This document shows, one piece after another, positions 35,385-47,980 of a stretch of DNA of 64,000 nt. The notes under the pieces were generated by a model. It was not told the origin of the DNA and ran no database searches. It was given only the letters and a program-made list of their open reading frames with translations. The translations under genes and the position numbers were made by a program. Within the stretch, counting starts at the first letter, position 1; each line of letters begins with the position of its first letter. The stretch covers positions 8,060,001 through 8,124,000 of the forward strand of contig CM065322.1 in NCBI GenBank assembly GCA_033032175.1, in the 5' to 3' direction. The DNA comes from Saturnia japonica. Taxonomy: Eukaryota; Arthropoda; Insecta; Lepidoptera; Saturniidae.

Positions 35385-36229
35385 CAAACTCATTGCCACT
35401 AATCAGCTGTGATTATTGTAAAACACCATTGCAGTCCTTTTAGAGTTGGTTGTATATAACTAATCAAAAAAATTTTTTCTTGTCAAAAACCACTACTTAA
35501 ATGACTCTCAAGCTGTGTAGTTCTTTTCTAATTGTGCTTACCATCAGGAACACAGAGCGAATATAAAAAAATTCAAGATTTAAAAAAATTACGAGTTGCA
35601 CTCCGGAAGTACTGACATGAGTGAAAACTTAGTTATTGGGTAATCAATTGCATTTTATTTATGAATTGTATTTTATTAATCATTATAAACTTTAAAATAC
35701 ATTTAATATTCTTTTATGGAAGACGCGTTCACGGTCTTCTATATGTACATGCATATATGCGCATACTATAGCTGCGTCTCGTAACGGTGTCGCGAGTCCA
35801 GAGATTTTATCTCATCTAAAAATATGCGTACCGCAAAGAAGAAGTTTTCACTTCAAAATAAAGTTTTTTCCTAGTGCCGTTGTCTTTGCTTCGATGGAAG
35901 ACCTATTGCGCTTTTATTATACCTTCCAGCCCCTTATTGTTCAATACTCTTGGCTCTTAGATGGAGTCCGTAAAAATCAGATAAGGGGAAATAAATTAAT
36001 ACATTTATACTTGATATTTAGAACAACTTATTTGCAATTTTTAAAATGATCCATTAAACCTAGCCTCTATCGTTTGTAAAAAATATAAAATGATAATCAT
36101 TGTTCAGTTAGACAATTAATGTCATTGAATGCAGTCAAATTCAGAATAGCAAATTCAACGATGTCAGGTTTTGCCGGAATCGAATTGTAATTCGCATTTT
36201 TCAGTGAATTAATTTATTCTTTGGCCTTA
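35385..36229. other. No gene seen
   Basis: AT-rich spacer between the viral remnant and the COX5B-like copy. Confidence 0.5.
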
Positions 36230-36448
36230 ATGTGGTGCTGTCGACCGGTACGTCATATTGCTCGTGCGGGAGTCCGTGTGTATAGGAAAATGCATGATCC
36301 CCTTGACCACGTCACGGGTAAACAAAAAAGAGAATTGTTAGCCTATTTGGCTGGAGACTGCGATCCGTTTCGTATACTCTCTATTAAAAAAGGTAAGAGT
36401 AAGTATAATCAGACTACAAATTTAGAAGAAAATGTTGTGCCAACTCTA
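36230..36448 (+). pseudogene. Truncated COX5B-like copy
   Basis: The frame starts MWCCRPVRHIARAGVRVYRK, a basic mitochondrial-presequence-like stretch. It continues MHDPLDHVTGKQKRELLAYL and AGDCDPFRILSIKKGKSKYN, then N-V-V-P-T. This aligns with cytochrome c oxidase subunit 5B (DPLEHATGxEKRELLAxxAG, NPFxMKVxKxG, NLxPSAF). The homology stops at about 36448, where LINE-derived sequence begins. The zinc-binding half with its Cys motifs is missing, so the protein could not work as COX5B. The ORF runs on to 36520 through Lys-rich repeat sequence. No intron is seen in the retained part. A diverged paralog broken by a LINE, or an old retrocopy, would both fit. Confidence 0.65.
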
Positions 36449-36449
36449 C

Positions 36450-36715
36450 TTAGATGGGATAAGGGCAAGAAGAAAAAGAAGCGGAAAAAACTTGAAGGAA
36501 AAATTGAATTTCTTTTTTGACTATTCCACATCTGCACGGTACGGTAAAAGTAAGAATTTGCGAACTTTTTTGTTCGTGCCATGATGGGTGCTACCGTGTA
36601 CCTGTGGTAGTATAGATCAGACCGCGTGGTTCTGTAGTGGAAGGGAGATGATGGGATAAGGTCATGACTCTTCGGAACATTCACAATAATACAGACAATA
36701 AAACACGCTTAGCGA
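36450..36715 (-). mobile_element. LINE C-terminal fragment
   Basis: Minus-strand reading contains HYRTTRSDLYYHRYTVAPIM and FANSYFYRTVQMWNS, like the end of Jockey/R1-type reverse transcriptase ORFs (FxRTxxLWNSLP). It abuts and truncates the COX5B-like copy. The sequence at the junction (gggataagggcaagaagaa) also appears near 14224-14244. Confidence 0.6.
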
Positions 36716-37227
36716 GGCAATGTCTTTTCGCAGCTGAAGCGGTTCCAAATACTTAGTTGCGTCTGTATCATTCACAATTATAAACTGTAGGTACAGCGTA
36801 TCGACAATATATTGGGAGGAGCGATCTCAGAGATACAAACAATATTCCATGCACGGCCGAACGTGAGCTTTATAAGGAAGATACAGTTAGCCGGGCGTGA
36901 AAAAGCGTTGCAGTTTGTACTCTGTTCAGGATGCCCAGTCTCCTGGATGTTGCGGAGATAACAATTAGATAGCGTTGTGGTCCCACAAGTTTATGATGAT
37001 GACAATAGTATCCGCTTCAATATAACTATATGCTAATTTTTACGTTTATGTACTACATTATTATTAATGTTAAACATCAAATGCGGTATGTCAGACCGGT
37101 TGTTGCCCCAATGTTGGCGTGGTGACACTTTGGTAGTGTGGAGCCAAGTAAATTTTTTTTAAATAGACAGCCTGGGTCGTTTCAAAGTGTCATGTTAAAA
37201 CATTGAAAACATTGTTAGATTAAAAGC

Positions 37228-38836
37228 GGTTGGTAGGGATTGCGATCACCATACACATAGTAATAAAATAAAAATCTTCACAGTGTTTTTCTTTTCGGTG
37301 TTCGTGTTTCGGGATCACCCAGTGTATATCCAGCAATCAAGTGGAGTTGTAGGGGTCACGACCACCATACACATAGTTATTAAATAAACGTCTTCACAGT
37401 GTTTTTCTTTTGGGTGTTAGTCTTTCGGGATCACCCAGTATATATCCAGCAATCAAGTGGAGTGGTAGGAGTCACGACCACCATACACATAGTAATAAAA
37501 TAAACATCTACACAGTGTTTTTCTTTTGGGTATTCGTGTTTCGGGATCACCCAGTGTATATCCAGCAATCAAGTGGAGTGGTAGGAGTCACGACCACCAT
37601 ACACATAGTAATAAAATAAACATCTACACAGTGTTTTTCTTTTGGGTATTCGTGTTTCGGGATCACCAGTGTATATCCAGCAATCAAGTGGAGTGGTAGG
37701 AGTCACGACCACCATACACATAGTAATAAAATAAACATCTACACAGTGTTTTTCTTTTGGGTATTCGTGTTTCGGGATCACCCAGTGTATATCCAGCAAT
37801 CAAGTGGAGTGGTAGGAGTCACGACCACCATACACATAGTAATAAAATAAACATCTACACAGTGTTTTTCTTTTGGGTATTCGTGTTTCGGGATCACCCA
37901 GTGTATATCCAGCAATCAAGTGGAGTGGTAGGAGTCACGACCACCATACACATAGTAATAAAATAAACATCTACACAGTGTTTTTCTTTTGGGTATTCGT
38001 GTTTCGGGATCACCCAGTGTATATCCAGCAATCAAGTGGAGTGGTAGGAGTCACGACCACCATACACATAGTAATAAAATAAACATCTTCACAGTGTTTT
38101 TCTTTTGGGTATTCGTGTTTCGGGATCACCCAGTGTATATCCAGCAATCAAGTGGAGTGGTAGGAGTCACGACCACCATACACATAGTAATAAAATAAAC
38201 ATCTACACAGTGTTTTTCTTTTGGGTATTCGTGTTTCGGGATCACCCAGTGTATATCCAGCAATCAAGTGGAGTGGTAGGAGTCACGACCACCATACACA
38301 TAGTAATAAAATAAACATCTACACAGTGTTTTTCTTTTGGGTATTCGTGTTTCGGGATCACCCAGTGTATATCCAGCAATCAAGTGGAGTGGTAGGAGTC
38401 ACGACCACCATACACATAGTAATAAAATAAACATCTACACAGTGTTTTTCTTTTGGGTATTCGTGTTTCGGGATCACCCAGTGTATATCCAGCAATCAAG
38501 TGGAGTGGTAGGAGTCACGACCACCATACACATAGTAATAAAATAAACATCTTCACAGTGTTTTTCTTTTGGGTATTCGTGTTTCGGGATCACCCAGTGT
38601 ATATCCAGCAATCAAGTGGAGTGGTTGGGGTCACGACCACCATACACATAGTTATAAAATAAACATCTTCACAGTGTTTTTCTTTTGGGTGTTAGTGTAT
38701 CGGGATCACCCAGTATATATCCACCAATCAAGTGGAGTGATAGGGGTCACGACCCCCATATACATAGTTATATTAAAATAAACATCTTCACAGTGACTTT
38801 TTTTTTGTTTTGTCGTATTTCGGAATCATCCGGTGT
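37228..38836 (+). repeat. Satellite array, 116-bp unit, about 14 copies
   Basis: Unit runs gggtattcgtgtttcgggat, cagtgtatatccagcaatc, gaccaccatacacatag, taaaataaacatctacacag. Spacing between units is 116 bases (for example 37757, 37873, 37989, 38105); one unit near 37640 is 115. Central units are almost identical, while both edges are diverged, the pattern of unequal exchange. The 69-codon ORFs repeating every 116 bases are by-products. Confidence 0.93.
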
Positions 38837-38839
38837 TTT

Positions 38840-39826
38840 TTTTTCTAGAATTCATCAAGATGTTTCACATCTGCCGGGCGTCCCGTAACGGTCAACTTTT
38901 TTTTTACTTTTAAGTTACCACTATCTCATCTGATGTAAAGCGTCCCAAGATGACCCGCTAAGCCTAGTGGGGAAACGGGTTCTCAAGTGTAGCTGCCGAA
39001 ACATACTTTTAGGTGCTGAGCGATAGATTTTTAACATGATGGTAGTAGCTAGCCAAGTGGTAATTAGAAAAATGCTCTACCACCATAGTATGGTTTCATC
39101 ACAACGTTTTCCTTCACCGAAAAGTCAGGCGCATTGTAGAGATTCGAACTTGAGTCTATCTTTGCCATATCCAGTACGTACACGCTACCATAAAGCATGC
39201 TTCATTTTTTCATTACTGTATTGTCAAGAAGATTTCATAATAATTTTGTTTAATTCCGTCAGTTAATGTCCGTGTAGACAGAAAGCTCAAAATATTTTTC
39301 TATATTAAACAAATTACTCGAGTCTTCTGTATGTTATAGGGCCAGGGACCCGTGAACGTCCGAACCTGATCCCAAGCGCTTTTGGCGTGCGGCTGATGGC
39401 TTGCCATTGTAACGCGTGGGACAACCACGTAGAATTCATGTGGCTTCACCAGGGAGAGCCGAAACGCTGCGGCTGCGGCTTCTGGTTCGAACTCTGTCCT
39501 GTAGCACCTTTGTAATGTTTAATAACAAAATGTGTGAAAATAATATTAATCATTTTCACCCGTCTTTAATTTATTCGACCAACTGTAGGTACACCGCGTC
39601 GCCGCCTACGCACCTGTGTAGCCTATCACTTCCCGTGCTTGCCTACAGCTTGCCAGATTCCTTGACGTTAATGGTTACTGCTCTACTCCTTAGGGTCTTA
39701 ACATGAAGTTAAATAGACTATAACCTTCCTTAATAAATCTTTATTATATTAATTATTTATTTATAATATATTATTTTTATATGTTATATGTTAACTCTGT
39801 CTATCTGTATTTTATGTTTTAACGTA
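38840..39826. other. Dispersed repeats only
   Basis: 39080-39190 (tagtatggtttcatcacaac, gagattcgaact) recurs near 44460-44520 and 50650-50760. 39590-39735 recurs at about 57110-57290 (cttcccgtgcttgcc, aaccttcct). Confidence 0.55.
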
Positions 39827-39829
39827 TAA

Positions 39830-40855
39830 CACCCGGTTTCTGAAAGGTTGATCAAACTATCGTTCAACTGACACAGCTGTCAAATTAACATCGTTGTCAA
39901 ATTAGTTCGAGTTTCTGAAACGTTGATTAGTGTTAAATTTACTAATCTATGATCATTTTGATTTGACATTGATATTTTTTTTTATTATGGTCACATTGCG
40001 GATACCGTTCAACTTTACATTCAATAGCTCATTCGTAACTGTTAAATCTGTTGTTAAACGAACAGCTGTTTATGAGTTGTGCGTCCTGACGAGTACAATT
40101 ACCGCTTTTATTACACGCTAGGAGTATTACATACCTACTATTCTTTGTTTATATTATTGCGATTTTACTAAAAAAATTATAAAATGAGTTCACGGGGAAA
40201 AAATTTCACCGAAAAATAAAAGTGTAAGCTTTTGGAACTAATTCAAAGGTAAGTTCCTACATATGGAATAACTGTACAAAGGTTTGACGGCTTGATAATT
40301 GAAAATATTTGTTTTGTTTAAGTAGATACAGTATATTGTGAGTTTATATTACAATAGACTTTGTTTGCAGGTACAAAGATGTTATAGAAAATAAGAGCAT
40401 TAATGCAGTTTTTACAACAAAAAAAAACGAAACTTGGGAGGTCATTGCGTTAGAGTTTAATAGTATCGCTTAAGTGCCAAGAACTATGAAACAGTTAAAT
40501 AGCTTCACTGCTAGAAATGCTCAAGCTGGCAACCGTGAGAGACATGAAAATTTTATAACAAAATTTTAGTTTTAAATCAACTTAAATCAATAGTTAACTC
40601 GTCAAGGAGCACTGATTACTTGACAACGCGTTTGACAGTACATTAATCTATGATCATGACTTAACTAGCTTTCGAGAAACCCAAAATGGCGTTTGACAAG
40701 CGATTTTAGTCTAAATTTTGACATATCTGTCAACTGAACTGTTGATCAAATTAAAGTAGTTAACCATGCTTTTAGCAACTCAATATACACTTAACAAGAG
40801 ATTTGACAGTTGATTAGTTAATTTTTGTGATTATCAACCTTTCGGAAACCGGGCG
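39830..40855 (+). mobile_element. PIF/Harbinger-type element with Myb/SANT remnant
   Basis: Ends CACCCGGTTTCTGAAAGGTT and, inverted, CGCCCGGTTTCCGAAAGGTT; both sides are flanked by TAA (39827-39829 and 40856-40858), the 3-base duplication of Harbinger elements. Inside, 40184-40250 begins MSSRGKNFTEK, and after an intron (acceptor ending 40370) comes YKDVIENKSINAVFTTKKNE and TWEVIALEFNS. This matches the two-exon Myb/SANT-like DNA-binding protein carried by Harbinger. In-frame stops in both parts; no DDE transposase remains. Confidence 0.82.
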
Positions 40856-40859
40856 TAAA

Positions 40860-41000
40860 CCGCTGAACCGATTTTTATAAATTTTGGTATAGAGATAGAT
40901 TGGACCTTGGGAAAGGACATAGGGTACTTTTTGTAGCAAAAATAATATTTTAAGAATAGAAAATACGGGATGAAAATTTGTAATAACAAAATATGGAAGC
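40860..41000. repeat. Dispersed repeat H
   Basis: [27 protein letters not shown] text and ggaccttgggaaaggacatagg. Also at 7440-7860 as three imperfect units, and at about 41330-41480. Interrupted here by the Harbinger element. Confidence 0.5.
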
Positions 41001-44000
41001 ACCAATGCGCATGTGCGGTAATGGCGAATTGACATCGGCTGGTAAGCCAACCGGTTTGTTGATTTATTGACATTGTTATACTTAATTAGAAATGTATTGT
41101 ATTTCTAATATTTACCCATTAAATAATAGTCAAATATTATTTTTAAGATTAGCTGAAGTGTTATTAAACTCTTTATGTACGCAGTATGACACAGTTACTG
41201 TTTAATTTTATGATTGTAAAGTGACGTGCGATGTCGACCGCAGCTCACGGAAGTTTATATATTTTAAGCGATATACCTATTGTAAATTGTCCTGATTATA
41301 GAGTTTTGCTACGAGCGAATTATATCATTGTTTTATCCCACATGTGGTGAAAATAGTACTTGGATGAAAGTTTATATGAAGAACCCATCATGTCCCATAT
41401 TAGGGATATGAAAATTTATATTTATGCTTTTGGTGAGAAATAAAAGTGTTATCACGTTTTCAAAAAACCGTCCCGCAAACCGGTACAGTATAAGGCTGTC
41501 AATCCACTAATGCGAAGCGAGGAAGCGGAACGCGGTTGAAGAGTTTTGTCGACCAATAGTATTGCACAAAAATCTCAGCTCCGCATTAGTAAACATGGGC
41601 TTGCGAGTTTTACTCAAATTTCATATTTATACTAATATTATAAGGCTGAAGAGTTCGTTTGTTTGTTTGGTTGAATGCACTAATCTCACGAACTACTGGT
41701 TCGAATGGAAAAAATATTTTAGTGTTGGATAGCCCATCTATCGAGGAAGGCTATAAGGCTATATAACATCACGCTACGACCAATAGGAGCGGAGCATCAA
41801 TGAAAAATGTTGCAAAAACGGGAAAAAATTATTCCTTTTGAGAGCTTCCACTGCGTGCGCTGCGTGAATGGTTAAAGTTACGCAACAATCGTGTGTGACT
41901 AAATTGTAAAGTTAAAAAAAAAAAAGTCCGCGACAGCATATGGCTATCTTTTAAGATTTACTCAATGCAACCTTTTTTTGGTAATAAAATTTGTTCTAAA
42001 ATAATGAATTATTTGCGAAAGGTGTTTTTATATACATGGTATTATCCTTCTTATCGAAATAAATACGTTATTCATCACAAGTATTTCATTTTGAACAAAA
42101 TTACCCTTTACAGTAATTGATTTAATTGAATATCTTAGGAGATATCACAGTTTTAAAATAACTCTGCAGCAAAATAATCATCAAATATCGCGAGTGCATT
42201 TTTATTATGATAACTCGGCAGCAAAATAATGATCAAATATCGCGAATGCATTTTTATTATGCAGAATAATGTAGGAGGCCGGCGATACCTTTAATATAGT
42301 GCCTACGATCCAATCTCTCTAACCCTTTCTCTCTCTCTCTCTCTCTCTCTTATATGACGCAGACGAACTTGCACGGGTTAGGTAGTCTTTATATTTTAAA
42401 ATACACACGATGCATATTCATATTTTGTGCAATAATTAGGCGATATCGAAAATGATGTAAATAATGAACAAAACTGTAAAGAGTGAAACTCTTATGTGAG
42501 GCATCATAACATCAAGTGGACTATCTTCGCCACAGTAAAAAAGCATAGGCTCAACAATAAACGTTTTACGGCGTACAGTTTTGTTACAATGTGTGCACGC
42601 ATCGTATATATTCACTGTCATTTTTGAAGTGAAATTTCTTTTGGGACAGTGTGAATGGTATTAAATGAAACGAAAATGTGTAACGAAAAAAGAGATAGCT
42701 ATAAATGTGTGTATAGGTTTTAGCTGTGAATGAATAAGATAGAATGCGTTTCTATATAGTTTGCCATTCCCTATCTTTCGTCTATTCTTAATGTACTCGA
42801 AATATATACAAAGAGAGGGAGAGAGAAAGAGAGAGAAGTTTCACTTCTACCGTGTGTGAACTCACACTCGCGCGCATAAAGCAATATAAATTTAAATATC
42901 TTCAATCGTAGACGAGTTGTGAACAAACCTCTTAAAACGAATAGGAAGAAGTAATACAGTAGAACAGGTATCGTTAAGTGGTGGTTTAAAAAGCTATCAT
43001 AAGTTGGACGCCCGGACGCAGTCGGTCGGTCGGTAGGTACACTGCCGCGGCCTTGGACCACTTGATCCGGAACATAAATATATATCCGGAACATACTTGT
43101 TATTTTATTCTGTGGCACCTTACAGTCATATATTAATATTATGTGTATTTTACTGTCATGTTTCCGTGTAAAATACGTAAATGAATAATAACATTTTATT
43201 TCGGTTTTTAAAACACTAGATTATAATGAAATGTTTTTTGGATAACTCATAAGTAAATTTATACATTAACTTAATTTTAAATTTGATTTTTTCATGTACA
43301 TAACATTGAAATTGTGTCATAAATAGTTCAAGTAGAAATTAGTAGTTCTACAACTCTATATTATAATTATAATATTTATATTAAATCTTTTTTAGTACTT
43401 ACTATAAAGTGAAGACAGTTTGAACGCGCTAATTTCCCAATTTAAAAATTATTTTTGCTATAAATACCTTTTTCGTTTTTTTTTATTCAAAAATTTCTCA
43501 GCTATATTTACCTTATGCTAGGTCCAATGTGCGGAATAAAATATTATCACGGATGAAACTCCTAATAAATCTTAAAGTAATGACGACAATAATTCCCAAG
43601 TAATAATATATCTTTTTAATATCTCTTCAGAAACTATAAATTCCTGAATTAGATATACAAAAGTAAATAAACTCTACACTACACAGAAAGGATAATCCTT
43701 ATAACATCAAGTAAAAAACGTTCAAACATAATATATGAAGAGACATTTCAGCAGGCCGGCGTGACAGCTACGACTGACGATGGATTGTATGGATCCCACG
43801 GTAGTCGCCGATATTATTGGATTAGGTACACTGTGCTCACCATCAGATACAGTGAAGTCACTTTGCCGTGATACGAAAATTAAAAAAGTAAAAAAGGTAT
43901 TGATGACACAATTTAAAAACGAAATAAGTGATGATATGTATTAAAAAAAAATCTCACGTACGGTTTATCAAATTAATAAAAATAATAATTAATGGTTGGA

Positions 44001-45240
44001 TTTTATTTGTTAATAGATGTGCCCGCGGCTCCCCTCGCGTGGAAAACAGAAGAACGCGTAGTGCTTAAAAAAATAGTAGTTTCTAAAAACTTGAATAACT
44101 TCATGTTGAATGAAGATATCGGAATAATTTCTTTTTTGATAAGGACCAAGTATCTAAAGATTAAAACAACAAAAAAAATCTATCCAATAGGTTGTTTTTG
44201 CGTGATGCGCGCACAACAGCTAACCTCATACATTTATTTATATAGATATTTATTTAGAATTACAAATCCATTAACATAAAAAAATATATAAAGCGACAAT
44301 TAAAAACAGAACTTTTTAATGAAATCCATTAAATCGTATACATATGTGAAGTGAATTTATTACAAAACATTAATTCCATTAAAACAATTTTTTTTAGAAC
44401 AATAAAGCAATGACAGTTTGTACGGACACCGCGTTGATGGGCGTGAGTTCGAATGCAAAGTGCCTGAGCTTTCAGTGAAGAAAAATATCCTGATGAAACC
44501 ATACCATGGTGTACTATTTTCTACCACTTTCAAGTTGAATGTGTTCCAGCAGCTGCACTTGAGAGACAGTGCTCACTAGGCTTTACATGTATATCTTGAG
44601 TCACATAGTCACATACCATCAAGTGAGATTAGTGTCAAAACGAAACCTATAAAGTATATAAAAAAACTTATTTTTGGACTTAAAATATATTTCTACATTA
44701 CATGTCACATACACACACATTACTTTGCCAGTACAGGCATATGGCGGATATAAAAGTTTAGGACAGATATGTAAAAAAACCTCACCTCACCTCTTATTTG
44801 AGCTACAAGCTTTTAAAACCACTGAAATACTGAATACAAGCTTATTTAAAAAAAAAAAAATTAAATTCTTATTCAGTTTATATATATTATTTTTATGATT
44901 TTTTTAAGTTTTTTTTTTAGTATTCTTCTCAGCAAATTCTTTAATTTGATACCCATGACACGGGAGAGCGTAAAAAATAACAGGTCGGCCATCTTTGGTA
45001 GACCGGCATGTTAGATTTAGAATGACGTTAACATGCATTGTCATCCAGACTAAACGTTCATGCAAAATTTCAGCTCAATCGCCTTGGAATAACGATTTTA
45101 AAATTCAATTGTAATATGTGACTCATACTAACAAGTTAAGTTAAAAAAACCTTGGTATAAAAAGTGGTACTATAATTATTTATTTTCCGTTTAATTACTT
45201 ACTCATTCATGAATATTATTATAATGATTAATTCAGTCTC
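41001..45240. other. No gene seen
   Basis: Over 4 kb of AT-rich repeats between the Harbinger element and CPR-f. Two near-identical 50-base blocks (aaataatcatcaaatatcgcg, about 42170-42260) lie side by side. ORFs at 42771-43118 and 43992-44279 have no domain. Confidence 0.55.
42325..42352. repeat. CT microsatellite
   Basis: tctctctctctctctctc run. Confidence 0.9.
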
Positions 45241-45263
45241 TTCAAAAATCTTTGAGAATTATT

Positions 45264-47122
45264 TTATTTTGGAGCTGGTGAAAAGTAATGTCCCGGAGTG
45301 AAATGTACTCTTTCCGGTTTTATTTCATTCTCCGGTGTAAAGTATGACGGTTGATAAGCTATGTATCTTGATTTCTCGTATGGAATAGACGAGAACTGTA
45401 ACTTGGAATGATAGCCTTCAGTTTGTGTATACGATGGATTCTTATAATAGACATTCCCATAAGCATTTGGTGCTTCCTGGATTTCCTGTATCGGAGCTGG
45501 ATTACTTGGTATAACTGTATTTATCGGTTCTGCTAACACGACTGCTTTGAAACCATGTTCTGCATCGGCAGTATATTCAACAGTGCGTTTATTCCCATCA
45601 GGATCCACTATAGTGTAAGCTCCCTTCACGACATCTCCCAACCTAATTTCACGTTGGGTTTTGTAATCTCCGGTTTTCGGGTCATATATGTCGTAAGAGT
45701 ATTTGTAATCAGTTGGTTTAAGGGGTGGGTCTGTCACGATTATACAAAAGGCTGTTGAAATCAAATGAAATAATATCGGCACCTGAAAATATTAACAATA
45801 TTATCTATAGCTAGTTGTAAATCGAAATAATATTCTGTTAACTAGAATACCAAGAACTTAATATAATATAAAGTCAAAGTCAAGGCAAAATATTTTTTAT
45901 TCATTTCAGGCCCTAAGAAGGCACTAATGATGGCAAAACACTAACACCGATTCGGAAAACATCCTAGTCATCGAGAAGAACGATCGGGCTTATCAACATC
46001 TTATTTGCTTTTTTTATTTAGTTTTCACAGTATTTAATTTAAAACTTTTATTTGTTTTACTTATTATAAAAGATGGAATGACTATTTTATAATTACATAT
46101 TTCTAATATTGAAGTTGTGCCTGTTAGTTACAAGTTAAAACTATCTTCATTTTTCCGAACATACATTATATTTTTCAATTGTATTGGGAAGGCAAAGTTA
46201 AGATACTAAATTCTTGAAACTTATTCCCATTGATTCGCGCGTTCCATAGCATAAATTGCTCGAACTGCCCGAAAGACATAGTTAACAGTATTCTATTCAT
46301 ATATTTCAATAAATAAAAATGTTATAGTTTTTACTGTTGAAGTATTGATAAAAAGCCTTATAACTATTAATAGAAATAGGTGCGGCGGAAAATGAATGGG
46401 AAGGTCAGGCGTAGTTGAACAGAACTCTAGAATGATATTATTTTATTACCGGCTACTTTAGTTCTTACTTTCATAGCTTACACAAAACAAAAAAGAGTGT
46501 TCTATAACACTTAATATTATTCATAAAATGAGATACATCTTACATTTACAGGGCGATGCTCGATTATATTTATCTAATTATGACTTATTATATTTCATTG
46601 ATGAGAAATGTTACTATTCAGAAATCCATTGTAAATAGTTTATTTAGTATTTCTTTGTTACTTCTGCCTAGAACTGATTGATAGTATCTGACTTTTTATT
46701 TTTATCAGATTTAAATTATTCAACTGCACATCAAACAAATATGCACAATAAACGGAGATTATTGCAAAAAAAAAAAACCTATCAGCGGGCAATCAGTTCC
46801 AGGTGGAAGTAGCAAAGAAATATTTAATATGCTGTTTTAATTATGACTTACACGACCGTAAAAGTTAAATTAGTAAGAAATATTTTATTCAAATAATTAC
46901 TTAATTAACTGTGCTTGTTAGATTACACTTTGCACTGTTACATATATGTTTAAACCCATTTGTACAAAGTGGTATTAAAAATTAAAGTATGTTAGTGTGG
47001 GTAATTCAACTGTCAATAGTAAGAAATACGATTAAAATGAAAAATTATGCATTTTGTTGACACAAATTGAAATAAATTAATAAGCAAAATAAAATGAGTA
47101 AATAATTGTTTACCCTATACAT
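45264..47122 (-). CDS. Divergent RR-2 cuticular protein (CPR-f), two exons
   Basis: Secreted chitin-binding cuticle protein of about 175 residues. Exon 2 is 45264-45782 (acceptor attttcag). Exon 1 is inferred at 47114-47122 (MYR, donor gtaaac), which gives the signal peptide MYRVPILFHLISTAFCIIVT. The RR-2 core begins at TDYKYSYDIYDPKTGDYKTQ, then [20 protein letters not shown] and EHGFKAVVLAEP. Unlike its neighbours it lacks Ala-Ala-Pro repeats; the C-terminal half is Tyr/Pro/Ser-rich and ends HYFSPAPK. TATAAATA at 47183-47190 is about 61 bases upstream of the ATG. Exon 2 is secure; exon 1 rests on splice site, phase and TATA spacing. Confidence 0.87.
45870..46000 (-). repeat. CR1-type LINE 3' tail
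   Basis: tttattcatttcaggccctaag and ccgattcggaaaacatccta form the 3' end pattern of common lepidopteran LINEs. Related scraps at about 5860-5925, 25805-25915 (opposite orientation) and 53590-53690. Confidence 0.5.
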
Positions 47123-47182
47123 GTTGCTCACTCTACAATAGGGCTTGGAAGTAAACAGTTAGCAGACAGTGTTTGCTGGTTA

Positions 47183-47190
47183 TATTTATA
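47183..47190 (-). promoter_or_regulatory. TATA box of CPR-f
   Basis: TATAAATA on the minus strand at the spacing seen in the other CPR genes, which supports the inferred three-codon first exon. Confidence 0.68.
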
Positions 47191-47469
47191 GACGCACCTT
47201 ACGTTCACTCGAATGTTCTTTATTGCCAGACGGACACTTACCGGACTGCTGAGTAAGCGCCCGTCTTATAAATAATTAAGGCTATTTTACTCATTTGTAA
47301 TGTTATAATCTAGTGGTTAAGTAGGTCATTGAACTGCTTTATACCAAAGAGAACTTTAGCAGATTTAATCCTTAGTATATTCCACTGTTTTTCTACTAAA
47401 GTCGAACTAACTTTGTCCTTTTGGATTATACCGAAAAATTGATATAAAGGGCAATTTTTTTTTTTTGTT

Positions 47470-47980
47470 AATCTGGCGCGGCTGAGTGCCTTCAGCTGTT
47501 GCCCTCAAGCACGGTGAAGCTATAAAATCGGTCTGAGGCTCGAGTTTTCTTGAGCCCTTATGGGTAACAGTGTAGTCAGATCTAAGAAAACAGTAACTAT
47601 AAAATATTAGCTTATAAAGTGACAGATATTTGTCAATTGCTTTTTTTATGGTAGTTCTGCAAATTATCTGTACTGTCCCAGATGGCAAGCAGTAGGCAGA
47701 GTATGCCGGCTCGCATAAATATCTCTTTACGATATCTTTGAAGTACCCGATGTCGCAGGAAGGAAGGAACACACTGGCCGGAAGATGGTTCCACAGTTTC
47801 ATGGTACGACAAAAATAAGACATTAAGAACTTTTTAATTCGTACCGAGATGGTGGTTACCGTAAAACTATGACTCGGAAGCCCAACGCATGTGGTTTTAT
47901 TGTGGATAGGGGAGGAGGGAATTCGATTGAACAGCTCTTCAGAGCACTCACAATGGTACAGACGGTAGAATGCATGGCAA
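47470..47980 (-). mobile_element. LINE C-terminal fragment
   Basis: Minus-strand frame has FYRLYHCECSEELFNRIPSS and FCRTMKLWNHLPASVF, the end of a Jockey/R1-like reverse transcriptase ORF. Same family as 36450-36715. Lies just upstream of the CPR-f promoter. Confidence 0.7.

Noticed and set aside
37410..38888. Ladder of 69-codon ORFs on +
   Set aside because: They repeat every 116 bases, which is not a multiple of three, and overlap; they are by-products of the satellite.
42771..43118. 115-codon ORF on minus
   Set aside because: No domain, low-complexity (GA)n part, no splice or promoter context.
44674..44898. 74-codon ORF on +
   Set aside because: Ends in homopolymer Lys and Phe from A/T runs; no gene features.
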